Shown in pieces: positions 25,731 through 34,713 of a DNA stretch of 64,000 nt. This stretch comes from Phenylobacterium glaciei (GTDB lineage: Bacteria > Pseudomonadota > Alphaproteobacteria > Caulobacterales > Caulobacteraceae). Position 1 is the stretch's first letter; every line of letters starts with the position of its first letter. The DNA is taken from positions 1,550,001-1,614,000 of the forward strand of contig NZ_JAGSGD010000001.1 in the NCBI RefSeq assembly GCF_016772415.1, in the 5' to 3' direction. Made by a program: the position numbers and the translations under genes. The notes below the pieces were generated by a model. It ran no database searches and was not told the origin of the DNA. It saw only the letters and a program-made list of their open reading frames with translations.

Positions 25731-28169
25731 ATGCGCCACCGCTCGCTGCTCTACGCCGCCGTTTCCGCCGCCGCTCTCTGGGCGGGCGCCGCCACCGCTC
25801 AAACCGCAGCGGGTTCGGGCTCTGGTGAAGTCAATGTCGAGGAGTTGGTGGTCACCGGCACCCGCGTCGTCGGCCGTTCCCGGCTCGATACCCTTGTCCC
25901 CGTCGATGTCATCGGCGCCGAGGCCATCAGCCGCCAGGGCGCCTCCACCGAACTGGCCCAGGCGCTGGCCAACCTGACCCCCGCTCTGGATTTCCCGCGT
26001 CCGGCGATCACTGACGGCACCGACCACGTTCGCCCCGCCACCCTGCGCGGCCTGGCCCCTGATCAGACCTTGGTCCTTGTGAATGGCATGCGCGGCCATG
26101 TCTCGGCCCTCGTGGCGGTGAACGGCTCCATCGGCCGCGGCTCCACCGCCTTCGACCTCAACACCATCCCCACCGTAACCGTCGACCGTGTGGAGGTCCT
26201 GCGCGACGGCGCCTCGGCCCAGTATGGCGCCGACGCCATCGCCGGGGTGATGAATATCCGCCTGCGCGAAGCGGCGTCCGGTGGCGGCGCCACCCTGAAC
26301 TACGGGATCTTTGACACCTCCGTGCGCACCTCGCGCGGCAAGCGCGACGCCCACGACGGCCTGACCGAGTCGGTCGCCGCGTGGCAGGGCTTTGGTCTCG
26401 GCGATGGCGGCTTCCTGACGGTGTCGGGCGAGTACGTAAACCGCCACCCTACCAACCGATCCAACTATGTCGACGCTGTCGCGCTGCCGCTCTACAATTC
26501 GACCCGCATCATCGGCCGCTACGGCGACCCGAAGGTTGAGAGCTATTCGGTCTTCGCCAATGCCGGCCTGCCGCTGAACGACACCTGGTCGGTCTATGGC
26601 TTCGCCGGCTACCAGCACCGCGACACCAACGCCGCGGCCACCGCGCGCGCCTATAACAACGCCAACAACGTGCCATCGGTCTATCCGGGCGGGTTCCTCC
26701 CGCAGATCGAAACCGAGATCAAGGATCTGACGGTCCAGGGCGGCGTCAAGGGCGAAGCGGCGGGCTGGAAGGTCGATCTCTCGGCCAACTACGGGAAGAA
26801 CGAGCTGAACTACACGGTGGTGAACTCGATCAACGCGTCTTATGGCGCGGCCTCGCAGCGCACCTTCAGGGCCGGCTCGCTCGAGTATACCCAATGGATT
26901 GTCGACCTGAACCTGTCGCGCACCTTCGACGTGGGTCTCGTTGAGCCGCTCAATGTGGCCGGAGGCCTGGAGTACCGCGACGAGGGCTTCAAGATCGGCG
27001 CCGGCGAACCTGCCTCCTACACGGTTGGTCCCGACCCGACCAAGGCCGGCGTCTCTCAAGGCTTCCCGGGTTTCCGCCCCGCCAATGTGGTGGATGTCTC
27101 GCGACATAACTACGCCGTCTACGCCGACGTCGAAGGCAAGCTGACCGATAAGCTCGGCTTCGACATCGCCGCTCGCTATGAGGATTATTCCGACTTCGGC
27201 GGCAAGGGCACGGGCAAGATCGCCCTGCGTTATGACTTCAACGACGCTTTCGCCCTGCGCGGCGCGGTCTCCACCGGCTTCAAGGCCCCGGCCCTTCAGC
27301 AGCAGTACTTCACCTACACCTCCACCAACAACGTCCTGGTGGGCTCGACCTTCCAGCTCATCGAGGTCGGCACCTTCCCGGTGTCGAGCGCCGTGGCCCG
27401 TGCGCTCGGCGCCAAGCCGCTGGAGCCGGAAACCTCGGTCAATTACTCGCTGGGCGCTGTCTACCGCGCCGGCGCCTTTGAGCTGACCGTCGACGCCTAC
27501 CAGATCGAGCTTGAGAACCGCATCGTGCTTTCGGAGAACCTGCCGAATACCAACACCCCTGCGGCGACCACCGCGGCGATCAACGCTCTCCTGGCCCCGT
27601 TCGGCGTGAGCGCGGCGCGCTTCTTCATTAACGGCGTCGACACCACCACCAAGGGCGTCGACGTGGTGGCCCGCTATCACTTCGATCTGGGCGACAGCCG
27701 CCTGGACCTGACCGGCGCGGCCAACTTCAACGACACCGAAGTCACCAAAACGCCGGCCCTGCCCACCTTGTCGGCCCTGCCGCAGCCGGCCTTCCTCTTC
27801 GATCGCGGCAATCGCCTGACCTATGAAGAAGGCACCCCCGAGCGCAAGCTGGTGTTCGGGGCTGATTGGACCCGCAACAATGTGGCCATCAGCACCAAGG
27901 TCACGGACTATGACAGCGTTCTGGTTCCGAACAACAATGCGGCCTTCGACTACAGTACCGGTCGCGCCGTCCTCGTGGACCTGGAAGGTCGCTACACCTT
28001 CCCCATGGGTGTGACCGTGGCGCTGGGCGCCAATAACATCCTTGACGAATATCCCCGCTTCACCCCCAGCGCCAACAGCGGCGCGACGGGCTCCATCGGC
28101 TTCCCGGGCTTCTCGCCCTTCGGCTTCAACGGCCGCTTCGTCTATGGCCGTCTGAGCTACAAGTGGTAG
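25731..28169 (+). CDS. TonB-dependent receptor
   Basis: The product is 812 residues. Signal peptide LLYAAVSAAALWAGAATAQ, then a TonB-box-like VEELVVTGTRVVGRSRLDT and a plug domain (TLRGLAPDQTLVLVNGMRGH, VEVLRDGASAQYGADAIAGV). A beta-barrel with aromatic-rich strands follows, ending FNGRFVYGRLSYKW. It is an outer-membrane importer of a bulky substrate. There is no adjacent ABC transporter, fecIR or enzyme that would name the ligand; the plug style (ADAIAGVMNIRLR) is common among Caulobacterales carbohydrate and unknown-substrate receptors. A strong hairpin terminator follows. Confidence 0.92.
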   Translation: MRHRSLLYAAVSAAALWAGAATAQTAAGSGSGEVNVEELVVTGTRVVGRSRLDTLVPVDVIGAEAISRQGASTELAQALANLTPALDFPRPAITDGTDHVRPATLRGLAPDQTLVLVNGMRGHVSALVAVNGSIGRGSTAFDLNTIPTVTVDRVEVLRDGASAQYGADAIAGVMNIRLREAASGGGATLNYGIFDTSVRTSRGKRDAHDGLTESVAAWQGFGLGDGGFLTVSGEYVNRHPTNRSNYVDAVALPLYNSTRIIGRYGDPKVESYSVFANAGLPLNDTWSVYGFAGYQHRDTNAAATARAYNNANNVPSVYPGGFLPQIETEIKDLTVQGGVKGEAAGWKVDLSANYGKNELNYTVVNSINASYGAASQRTFRAGSLEYTQWIVDLNLSRTFDVGLVEPLNVAGGLEYRDEGFKIGAGEPASYTVGPDPTKAGVSQGFPGFRPANVVDVSRHNYAVYADVEGKLTDKLGFDIAARYEDYSDFGGKGTGKIALRYDFNDAFALRGAVSTGFKAPALQQQYFTYTSTNNVLVGSTFQLIEVGTFPVSSAVARALGAKPLEPETSVNYSLGAVYRAGAFELTVDAYQIELENRIVLSENLPNTNTPAATTAAINALLAPFGVSAARFFINGVDTTTKGVDVVARYHFDLGDSRLDLTGAANFNDTEVTKTPALPTLSALPQPAFLFDRGNRLTYEEGTPERKLVFGADWTRNNVAISTKVTDYDSVLVPNNNAAFDYSTGRAVLVDLEGRYTFPMGVTVALGANNILDEYPRFTPSANSGATGSIGFPGFSPFGFNGRFVYGRLSYKW

Positions 28170-28195
28170 GTCACGACATAGGTTGAACGACCTGG

Positions 28196-28224
28196 ACGGC
28201 GCGGCGTGTCAAACGCCGCGCCGT
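28196..28224 (+). terminator. Hairpin terminator after the TonB receptor
   Basis: Perfect 12-base arms ACGGCGCGGCGT and ACGCCGCGCCGT around a 5-base loop, followed by TCTTCG, a weak T-tract. It begins 26 bases past the receptor stop. Confidence 0.8.
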
Positions 28225-28252
28225 TCTTCGTATGGATGGGGAAGTAGAAATA

Positions 28253-28264
28253 GACACCGGTGTC
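28253..28264. promoter_or_regulatory. Palindromic operator candidate in the pckG leader
   Basis: GACACCGGTGTC is a perfect 12-base palindrome with a central CCGG-type core like many LacI-family sites. A further GGTGTC half-site follows three bases later. It lies about 250 bases upstream of the PEP carboxykinase start and past the previous terminator, so it should control pckG. Confidence 0.45.
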
Positions 28265-28513
28265 ATTGGTGTCACAGATTCATGTCTGCGACCTAGGACC
28301 CGTACCAGTCAGCGCCTTGTAACGCCGATATTGTCATATTTATAAACCTAAAGCGGACCGGCATTTCCGACTTACCCTGCGTAACATTGGGCTTAACAAC
28401 AGATTTCGGCGCCGCCTTTGCTTTGCGGCTCTCGCCATTTAGAATTTGGTTCATTAGGGATCGGACCCATATTGGGGCGCTGCAGCGCCTGGGGCCGGCT
28501 GGGGAGTTTTGCT

Positions 28514-30367
28514 TTGACCGCCACCACGACTATTCCGGGGCTTTTCCCCGCACCGACCAAACACGCCAAACTCATCGCCTGGGTGCAGCAGACCGCCGCC
28601 ATGACCCAGCCAGACCGGGTGCATTGGTGTGACGGCTCGGACGCGGAATGGAACGCCCTGACCGCGGAGCTGGTTGCCGGCGGCACGCTGAAGCCGCTGA
28701 ACCCCGTCAAGCGGCCCAACTCCTTCTTCGCCGCCTCCGATCCCCGCGACGTCGCCCGGGTCGAGAGCCGCACCTTCATCTGCTCGGAGAAGGAAGAGGA
28801 CGCCGGCCCGACCAACAACTGGCTCGACCCGACCGAGATGCGCGCCGACCTGCAGGACCTGTTCAAGGGCTGCATGAAGGGCCGCACCATGTATGTGGTG
28901 CCGTTCAGCATGGGCCCGCTGGGCTCCAAGATCAGCCAGCTGGGCGTCGAGATCACCGACAGCGCCTATGTGGCCATCTCGATGCGCGTCATGACCCGCA
29001 TGGGCGCCGGCGCCTTGAAGGAGATCGGTGACGACGGCTTCTTCGTCCCGGCCCTGCACTCGGTGGGCATGCCCTTGGCAGACGGTCAGGCCGACGTCGC
29101 CTGGCCCTGCAACGAGATCAAGTACATCGTCCACTTCCCCGAGAGCCGGGAAATTTGGTCCTACGGTTCGGGCTATGGCGGCAACGCGCTGCTGGGCAAG
29201 AAGTGCTTCGCCCTTCGCATCGCCTCGGTCATGGCCCGCGACGAGGGCTGGTTCGCCGAGCACATGCTGATCCTCAAGCTGACCTCGCCGGAGGGCGTCG
29301 TCCGCTACATCGCCGCGGCGTTCCCCAGCGCCTGCGGCAAGACCAACATGGCCATGCTGCAGCCGACCCTGCCGGGCTGGAAGGCCGAGACCATCGGCGA
29401 CGACATCTGCTGGATGCGCTTCGGCGACGACGGCCGCCTCTACGCCATCAATCCGGAAGCCGGTTTCTTCGGCGTGGCCCCCGGCACCGGGATCGAGACC
29501 AACAAGAACGCCGTGGACTCGCTGCATTCCAACAGCGTCTTCACCAATGTGGCGCTCACCGCCGACGGCGACGTCTGGTGGGAAGGCCTCACCGACACCC
29601 CGCCCGAAGGCCTCACCGACTGGAAGGGCCGCCCCTGGTCGCCCGAGAGCGGCGAGCCGGCCGCCCACCCCAACGCCCGCTTCACGGTGCCCGCGGCCCA
29701 GTGCCCGGTCATCGCCCCGGAATGGGAAGACCCCAAGGGCGTGCCGATCTCAGCCATCCTGTTCGGCGGCCGCCGCGCCAGCGCTGTGCCGCTGGTGACC
29801 GAGGCCTTCGACTGGGCCCACGGCGTTTTCTTGGCCTCCAACGTCGCCTCTGAAGGCACGGCGGCGGCGGAGAACAAGATCGGCGAGTTGCGCCGCGATC
29901 CCTTCGCCATGCTGCCCTTCTGCGGCTACAACATGGGTGACTACTTCGATCACTGGCTTAAGATGGGCGCCAAGGCTGACGCCTCGAAGCTGCCGCGCAT
30001 CTATTTCGTCAACTGGTTCCGCAAGGACGAGAAGGGCAAGTTCGTCTGGCCGGGCTACGGCGAGAACAGCCGCGTGCTCAAATGGATCTTCGGCCGCCTG
30101 GAAGGCGAGGCCGCGGCCACCGACACCGCCATCGGCCGCGTGCCGAGCCAGGAGAGCCTGGACCTTTCCGGTCTCAGCCTGACCCAGGCGCAGCTTGATT
30201 TGCTGCTCACCGTCGACGCGGCGGTCTGGCAGGAAGAAGCGGCCCTGATCCCGCCGGCCTATGAGAAGTTCGGCGACCATATGCCGAAGGCCCTGTGGGC
30301 CCAGTACGAGGCCCTGGTCAGCCGTCTGGCCCAGGCCGCCCGCCCGGCCATGATGGTCGCGGAATAG
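28514..30367 (+). CDS. pckG: Phosphoenolpyruvate carboxykinase (GTP)
   Basis: The product is 617 residues. The start is taken as TTG at 28514 because GGGGAG lies at normal distance upstream and the N-terminus then aligns with GTP-type enzymes; upstream codons in the same frame are non-conserved leader, and the next ATG would truncate the protein. Conserved blocks include [18 protein letters not shown], the GTP/metal loop [40 protein letters not shown] and [13 protein letters not shown]. It converts oxaloacetate to PEP using GTP, the entry step of gluconeogenesis. A palindromic operator sits in its leader. The GTP form is less usual in alphaproteobacteria than the ATP form as far as I know. 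Confidence 0.96.
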   Translation: MTATTTIPGLFPAPTKHAKLIAWVQQTAAMTQPDRVHWCDGSDAEWNALTAELVAGGTLKPLNPVKRPNSFFAASDPRDVARVESRTFICSEKEEDAGPTNNWLDPTEMRADLQDLFKGCMKGRTMYVVPFSMGPLGSKISQLGVEITDSAYVAISMRVMTRMGAGALKEIGDDGFFVPALHSVGMPLADGQADVAWPCNEIKYIVHFPESREIWSYGSGYGGNALLGKKCFALRIASVMARDEGWFAEHMLILKLTSPEGVVRYIAAAFPSACGKTNMAMLQPTLPGWKAETIGDDICWMRFGDDGRLYAINPEAGFFGVAPGTGIETNKNAVDSLHSNSVFTNVALTADGDVWWEGLTDTPPEGLTDWKGRPWSPESGEPAAHPNARFTVPAAQCPVIAPEWEDPKGVPISAILFGGRRASAVPLVTEAFDWAHGVFLASNVASEGTAAAENKIGELRRDPFAMLPFCGYNMGDYFDHWLKMGAKADASKLPRIYFVNWFRKDEKGKFVWPGYGENSRVLKWIFGRLEGEAAATDTAIGRVPSQESLDLSGLSLTQAQLDLLLTVDAAVWQEEAALIPPAYEKFGDHMPKALWAQYEALVSRLAQAARPAMMVAE

Positions 30368-30372
30368 GACCT

Positions 30373-30487
30373 GGAGCGGGATGCGAAACGTGGGCGCCGG
30401 TTTTTCGCGTCAATCCCGCTCCAAACACAAAGAATCGATCATGTCTTATGACTTTGGATCGGTTCGATCCAAAGTGATCGTGATCTA
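30373..30487. repeat. Double-hairpin extragenic element ending in CTAG
   Basis: First hairpin: GGAGCGGGAT (30373-30382) pairs with ATCCCGCTCC (30413-30422). Second: ACTTTGGATCG (30451-30461), 3-base loop, CGATCCAAAGT. The unit closes with GATCTAG. The same layout recurs at 45682 and, in shorter form, at 48971. It may also end pckG transcription. Confidence 0.75.
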
Positions 30488-30501
30488 GGGCGGGGCGCGC
30501 C

Positions 30502-30972
30502 ATGACCTTGCCGCCCCGCCGACCGCGGCTGGCCATCTTTGGCGCAGGCCCCGCCGGTTCGGCCTTCGCCCGTCAGTTCGCCCTGCTGCCCTTCGAGGTG
30601 GAGGCCTACGACACTCGGCCCCACAACGCCGACCACGCCACCATCCTCTCTGAGGACGAACTGGTGGAGGTGGCCGGCTGCCTGGAGGACGGCGACTACG
30701 CCCTGATCGCCGGGGCCACGCATGAGCAGGACGGTCGGATCGCCACCGCCATCCTGACCGCGGGTCGGTTCCGGTATTGTGGCATGATCGGATCGCGGAA
30801 GAAGCGCGATGAGATCCTGGAGATGCTGGCGGAGGGGGGCGTGGCGTCCGAGACCGTCGCGCGCCTGCAATGCCCCATCGGTATCCCGCAACTGCACGGC
30901 CGCGCGCCGGAGGTGATCGCCGTCTCGGTGGCCGCCCAGGTCCTGCAGGTGCTGCAGGAGGATGAAGCCTAG
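30502..30972 (+). CDS. XdhC Rossmann-domain protein (short form)
   Basis: The product is 156 residues. It carries LAIFGAGPAGSAFARQFALL (Rossmann glycine motif), YCGMIGSRKKRDEI and CPIGIPQLHGRAPEVIAVSV, the conserved blocks of the XdhC C-terminal domain (PF13478). The usual N-terminal XdhC/CoxI domain is absent, so this is about half a typical XdhC. XdhC proteins help insert or sulfurate molybdenum cofactor in xanthine dehydrogenase-type enzymes, but no such enzyme is encoded nearby. It ends convergently with the gluconokinase gene, the stop codons overlapping. Confidence 0.8.
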   Translation: MTLPPRRPRLAIFGAGPAGSAFARQFALLPFEVEAYDTRPHNADHATILSEDELVEVAGCLEDGDYALIAGATHEQDGRIATAILTAGRFRYCGMIGSRKKRDEILEMLAEGGVASETVARLQCPIGIPQLHGRAPEVIAVSVAAQVLQVLQEDEA

Positions 30973-31517
30973 GGCGTGGTCGGCCGGCTGAGCCCTAGCG
31001 CCGCCAACACCTGCTCCACCTGAACCTCGGTCGGCAAGGCGATGTCGATGGCGACCGCGCCCTCCTCGGGGGCAGGGTGTTCCAAAGTTGCGAGCTGGCC
31101 GTCCAGTCCCCCTGGCCCCGCGAAGTGGCCCGTCCGCTCGGCGAGCCGTCGATGAAGCGTGGGCCGGTCGCCGGTCAGCCAGATGAACCGCAGACCTGGC
31201 CGACCGGCCCGCAACCCGTCCCGATAGGTGCGCTTGAGGGCCGAGCAGGCCAGCAGGCACGGCGTGTTCTCCGCGCAGCGGTCGTCGATCCACTGGCGCA
31301 CGGCCGCCAGCCAGGGCGCGCGGTCGGCGTCGGTCAGGGCCTCGCCGCGCCGTATCTTATCCAGGTTCGCCGCTGGATGCAGGTCATCGCCGTCCCGCGT
31401 AGCCCAGCCGAGGCGCGCGGCGAGGGCCTCCGTCAGGGTGGATTTGCCCGACCCGGACACGCCCATCACGACAACGATGGGTGCAGGGACTTGCGGGACT
31501 GTCGAGGCGGCTGACAT
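30969..31517 (-). CDS. gntK: Gluconokinase
   Basis: The product is 182 residues from ATG at 31517. P-loop VVMGVSGSGKSTL followed by GDDLHPAANLDKIRRGEALTD and DRAPWLAAVRQWI, then CSALKRTYRDGLRAG, FIWLTGDRPTLHRRLAERTG and HFAGPGGLDGQLATLE, all characteristic of GntK/IdnK. It phosphorylates gluconate to 6-phosphogluconate for the Entner-Doudoroff or pentose phosphate route. Its stop overlaps that of the convergent xdhC-like gene. It diverges from a gene for an uncharacterised protein, with about 42 bases between the starts; the overlap with an open frame extending to 31583 was not accepted as coding. Confidence 0.93.
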   Translation of the reverse strand: MSAASTVPQVPAPIVVVMGVSGSGKSTLTEALAARLGWATRDGDDLHPAANLDKIRRGEALTDADRAPWLAAVRQWIDDRCAENTPCLLACSALKRTYRDGLRAGRPGLRFIWLTGDRPTLHRRLAERTGHFAGPGGLDGQLATLEHPAPEEGAVAIDIALPTEVQVEQVLAALGLSRPTTP

Positions 31518-31559
31518 GCTGAATTTCTGACATACGGCAAGCCACAACACGAGGCGCAG

Positions 31560-32075
31560 ATGTCTTCCGAACAGGCTCTGCACCGGGGAACCGTCGGTCG
31601 CGGCTTCCAGATCGCGTCGGGAGCCTCGGTAGGGGCGCCCGGCAACCCGTTTCCGCGAGGCGCCCTGAGGTTACAGGCGCCGCTCTTCAAGGCCGCGGGC
31701 CTTGATCTGGAGGCCGAGATTGCTGGCTTGGTCTGGGGGACGGTAAGTGTCGAGCTGGCCTATGAGCTCAGCCGGGGCGCGGCCGATATCACCTTGGAGG
31801 GCATCGACTGGACCGCCGAGCTGACCGGAGAGGGGCGCATCGGCCCGGAGACCTTCTCTTTCTTCCGCTGCCACCTGACCTATGCCGACCGCAGCTATCG
31901 CGGGCTGATCTACCTGCCGCATCCGGAGACCAAGCCCGCCACCAACGCCCACCGCAAGAATGTGCTGGAGGTCCTCACCTCCCAGGTCGAGGGCCTTACC
32001 TTTGGGCAGCCGGTGTCGGTCCTGTGCCGTGCAGACGCCTTCACGGCTTCCCTCGAACCGCGCTGGACCCGATAA
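31560..32075 (+). CDS. Uncharacterised protein upstream of an ornithine cyclodeaminase-family gene
   Basis: The product is 171 residues, soluble, no signal peptide or membrane helix. It looks like an alternating strand protein: LAYELSRGAADITLEGIDWT, FSFFRCHLTYADRSYRGLIY, LPHPETKPATNAHRKNVLEV. I do not recognise the family. It starts divergently from gntK and its stop lies 7 bases before the start of the cyclodeaminase-like gene, so the two are probably one operon; a shared function is possible but not evident. Codon usage matches the neighbours, supporting a real gene. Confidence 0.7.
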   Translation: MSSEQALHRGTVGRGFQIASGASVGAPGNPFPRGALRLQAPLFKAAGLDLEAEIAGLVWGTVSVELAYELSRGAADITLEGIDWTAELTGEGRIGPETFSFFRCHLTYADRSYRGLIYLPHPETKPATNAHRKNVLEVLTSQVEGLTFGQPVSVLCRADAFTASLEPRWTR

Positions 32076-32082
32076 GCGCCTC

Positions 32083-33027
32083 ATGCGGCTGATCGATCAG
32101 GATGAGGTGCGGGAGCGGCTGACCTACGAGGTCGCCATTCCCATCGTGCGCGCGGCGATGATCGCGCTTTCCAGCGGGCAGACGCGGCAGCACCTGCGCT
32201 CCATCATCCCGCTGGCCGAGGGCCGGATGTTCGGGATCATGCCCGGCGCCCTTGGGGAGCGGGCGGCCTTCGGAGCCAAGCTGATCAGCGTATTTCCGGA
32301 AAACTTCGCCCAGGGCAAACAGTCCCACCAGGGGGTGGTGATCCTGTTCGATCCCGAGACCGGCGCGCCGACCTGCGTGGCCCATGCCGGCGAGGTCACC
32401 GCGATCCGCACCGCGGCGGCCAGCGCGGTGGCCACCGACGCGCTGGCAAGGCCAAAGGCGACGCGGTTGGCCATCCTCGGCTACGGCGAACAGGCTGAGA
32501 CCCACCTGCGAGCCGTGCGCCACGTCCGGCCCCTCGATCACGTCACCGTCTGGGGGCGCTCGCTGGAGCGAGCTTGGGCCTTCGCCGCGCGGATGGCGCA
32601 GGAGACCGGCCTGCCCGTGGTGGCCGCATCCGACGTCGAAAGCGCCGTGGCGCAGGCCGACATCATCTGTACGGTCAGCGGGTCTCAGGAGCCGATCCTC
32701 AAGGGCGCCTGGGTGCGTCCCGGAACCCACCTAAACCTCGTCGGCTCCAGCCGGGCCGGGCCTGTCGAGGTGGATGACGACCTGGTGGCCGCCAGCCGCT
32801 TCATCGCCGACAGCCGCGAGGGCGTCCTGGCCCAGGGGGCGGAGTTCCTGCGGGCCAAGGCCGCGGGCCGGATCGGCGACGACCACGTGGTGGGCGAGAT
32901 CGGTCAGGTGCTCTCGGGCGCGCTGGCGGGCCGTCAGTCTGCTGACCAGGTCACCGCCTACAAGTCGCTGGGCCACATCGTCCAGGACTTGGCCAGCGTT
33001 CAGGCGCTGTATTCAGGCGCTCGCTGA
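32083..33027 (+). CDS. Ornithine cyclodeaminase / mu-crystallin family protein
   Basis: The product is 314 residues from ATG at 32083. Family blocks: MRLIDQDEVRERLTY, LAEGRMFGIMPGAL, GAKLISVFPEN, GVVILFDPETGAPTCVAHAG, EVTAIRTAAASAVAT, the NAD loop LAILGYGEQAETHLRA, and AYKSLGHIVQDLASVQ. Members include ornithine cyclodeaminase, alanine dehydrogenase and ketimine reductases. Substrate-specific residues cannot be resolved here. Its 3' end overlaps the convergent DUF4199 gene by 15 bases. Confidence 0.88.
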   Translation: MRLIDQDEVRERLTYEVAIPIVRAAMIALSSGQTRQHLRSIIPLAEGRMFGIMPGALGERAAFGAKLISVFPENFAQGKQSHQGVVILFDPETGAPTCVAHAGEVTAIRTAAASAVATDALARPKATRLAILGYGEQAETHLRAVRHVRPLDHVTVWGRSLERAWAFAARMAQETGLPVVAASDVESAVAQADIICTVSGSQEPILKGAWVRPGTHLNLVGSSRAGPVEVDDDLVAASRFIADSREGVLAQGAEFLRAKAAGRIGDDHVVGEIGQVLSGALAGRQSADQVTAYKSLGHIVQDLASVQALYSGAR

Positions 33028-33546
33028 CCTGGCCGGGAGGAAGTTTGGCATCCGCAGCAGGCCCGCGCTGACCAGGGCCACCAGCAGGCCCACCGGGAAG
33101 ACTTCCGCCGAGGTCATGAGCCAGCGGTAGAGCGGCCTTTCGTAGGAGGTCTGCATCGCGGCCATTTCAGCGGCCGCCTTGGCGTATTCCGCGCCTGTGA
33201 CGCCGGCGGCGCGCTTGGCGGCCAGGGTTTCGGCCACCATGTCTGGCATGAACCGGTAGCCGGTCGCCGCCAGATAGGCTTCCCATCCCGCGACATAGGC
33301 GACCGACGCCACCACTGCGATGCCCAGCCCCATTAGGAAGGCGCTCTGAAACCGGATCACGCCGCCCAGCCTCTGGTCACGATACTGCTTCACCGCGACC
33401 AGGATCGAGGACAGGGCGACAAGCATGATCAGATAGCCCAGCCAGACACTGCCGTGGCCGGTGCTGGAGGTCAGGATGGTGGCCAGGATGCCAATGATGG
33501 CTGCGAAGCCTGAGATCAGGCCGTAGGTGATGATTGTACGTGTCAT
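33013..33546 (-). CDS. DUF4199-like membrane protein
   Basis: The product is 177 residues from ATG at 33546, with GGAG seven bases upstream. Four membrane helices are visible: YGLISGFAAIIGILATIL, GYLIMLVALSSILVAV, SAFLMGLGIAVVASVAYVAG and a C-terminal VFPVGLLVALVSAGLL. A KQYRDQRLGG loop after the second helix is typical of DUF4199. Function unknown. It lies 94 bases downstream of a membrane-anchored LuxR-type regulator on the same strand; the two probably form a unit. Confidence 0.75.
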   Translation of the reverse strand: MTRTIITYGLISGFAAIIGILATILTSSTGHGSVWLGYLIMLVALSSILVAVKQYRDQRLGGVIRFQSAFLMGLGIAVVASVAYVAGWEAYLAATGYRFMPDMVAETLAAKRAAGVTGAEYAKAAAEMAAMQTSYERPLYRWLMTSAEVFPVGLLVALVSAGLLRMPNFLPARSASA

Positions 33547-33640
33547 GTGGTTGCTCCCGCGTCTGGCCCCCAAAATGCGGTCCGGCGAAGCTTACGGCCA
33601 TCACCCGAAAGGGTGAAATCATCCCGGTCGCCTGTTTCGC

Positions 33641-34048
33641 CTAGGGTAGCAGGTGCAGGTCGCGCGCCTTGCGCACAGCCTGGGTGCGCCGGCTGACCTC
33701 CAGCTTGGAAAACAGGTTGGCGGCGTGGGTCTTCACGGTGTCGGGCGAGACGCCGAGCGTTCGGGCGATCTCCTTGTTGGACTGCCCGGCCGCCAGCTGC
33801 TTCAGCACCTTCACCTCCTGGCGGGTGAGGCCGAGCGAGGCGACGGCGGCGGTGTTGGGTTCAAAGGCGGTCTTGCGGGCATTGAGCTTCCAGCCGACCC
33901 AGACCCCACCGGCCGCGAAGGCCGCGCCCACCAGAGCGACATAGATCTGCAGCGGAAGGGCGTGAGTCAGCGCCCGGTACTGTAGCCACTGCAGCGCAAA
34001 GGCGCCGCCGGCGAGGACTAGGGCCCACAGGAGGATCAAGCGGATCAT
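33641..34048 (-). CDS. Membrane-anchored LuxR-type transcriptional regulator
   Basis: The product is 135 residues. Two N-terminal helices (LILLWALVLAGGAFALQWL and IYVALVGAAFAAGGVWVGW) place it in the inner membrane. The C-terminal 65 residues are a LuxR/FixJ DNA-binding domain: LTRQEVKVLKQLAAGQSNKE, IARTLGVSPDTVKTHAANLF, SKLEVSRRTQAVRKA. There is no receiver domain, so it is not a standard response regulator; the membrane part may sense a signal or partner with the DUF4199 protein encoded next. Target genes unknown. Confidence 0.88.
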   Translation of the reverse strand: MIRLILLWALVLAGGAFALQWLQYRALTHALPLQIYVALVGAAFAAGGVWVGWKLNARKTAFEPNTAAVASLGLTRQEVKVLKQLAAGQSNKEIARTLGVSPDTVKTHAANLFSKLEVSRRTQAVRKARDLHLLP

Positions 34049-34165
34049 GTCGCGATGGTGCGTGATCCCAGGCGAAGTTCAATATCCACGCCACAATCAG
34101 GGCTGAGACTGGTCGTTCCAAACTCATCGACTAAGATGGAGCCGAGACTTGAGAGAGGCCCCGCC

Positions 34166-34558
34166 ATGACCACCAGCCTTCGCCGTCCGCCCACCCTGCT
34201 GACCATCGGTCAGCTCTGCCGCGAGTTCGAGGTCACGCCGCGCACCCTGCGCTACTACGAGGAGCAGGGCCTGCTGTCGCCCGAGCGCCGGGACCAGCAG
34301 CGGCTCTATTCCCGCCGCGACCGCGCCCGGCTGCAGCTGATCCTGCGCGGCCGGCGGGTCGGCCTGTCGCTGGCCCAGATCCGCGAGGTTTTGGACCTGC
34401 ACAATCCGGCCGACCAGGACGCGGCCCAGAACGCGCTCGCCCTGCGCGCCTTCCAGCAGCGGATCACCGCTCTGGAGCAGCAGCGCGAGGAGGTGGTGGG
34501 CGCCATCGAAACCCTCGAAGCCGCCTGCGCCCGCCTGGAAGCGCATCTGCAGCACTGA
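34166..34558 (+). CDS. MerR-family transcriptional regulator
   Basis: The product is 130 residues from ATG at 34166, preceded by GAGAGAGG. The N-terminal winged helix-turn-helix reads TIGQLCREFEVTPRTLRYYE and EQGLLSPERRDQQRLYSRRD, then LILRGRRVGLSLAQIREVL. The coiled-coil dimerisation helix is ALRAFQQRITALEQQREEVV. There are no Cys pairs, so metal sensing is unlikely. The short form without an effector domain resembles MerR regulators often found beside fatty acid/isovaleryl degradation genes, but no such genes flank it here. Confidence 0.9.
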   Translation: MTTSLRRPPTLLTIGQLCREFEVTPRTLRYYEEQGLLSPERRDQQRLYSRRDRARLQLILRGRRVGLSLAQIREVLDLHNPADQDAAQNALALRAFQQRITALEQQREEVVGAIETLEAACARLEAHLQH

Positions 34559-34713
34559 CACCACACCGACCGCAACACCCTCGTCCGCGTGGCTCAGCCG
34601 ACCCCAACCCCCTGGCCCGCGAGGCCGCCGGCGCCTGAGGGGGCTGTCACAACCGCGATCCATGCTAGTCAGGGCCCGCGCGGCGAGGACGCCGCGATGG
34701 CGTCGAGACGAGA

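Noticed and set aside
25680..27680. Long open minus-strand frame opposite the 25.7-28.2 kb TonB receptor
   Set aside because: Same type of antisense shadow; the plus-strand receptor has signal peptide, plug and barrel and explains the region.
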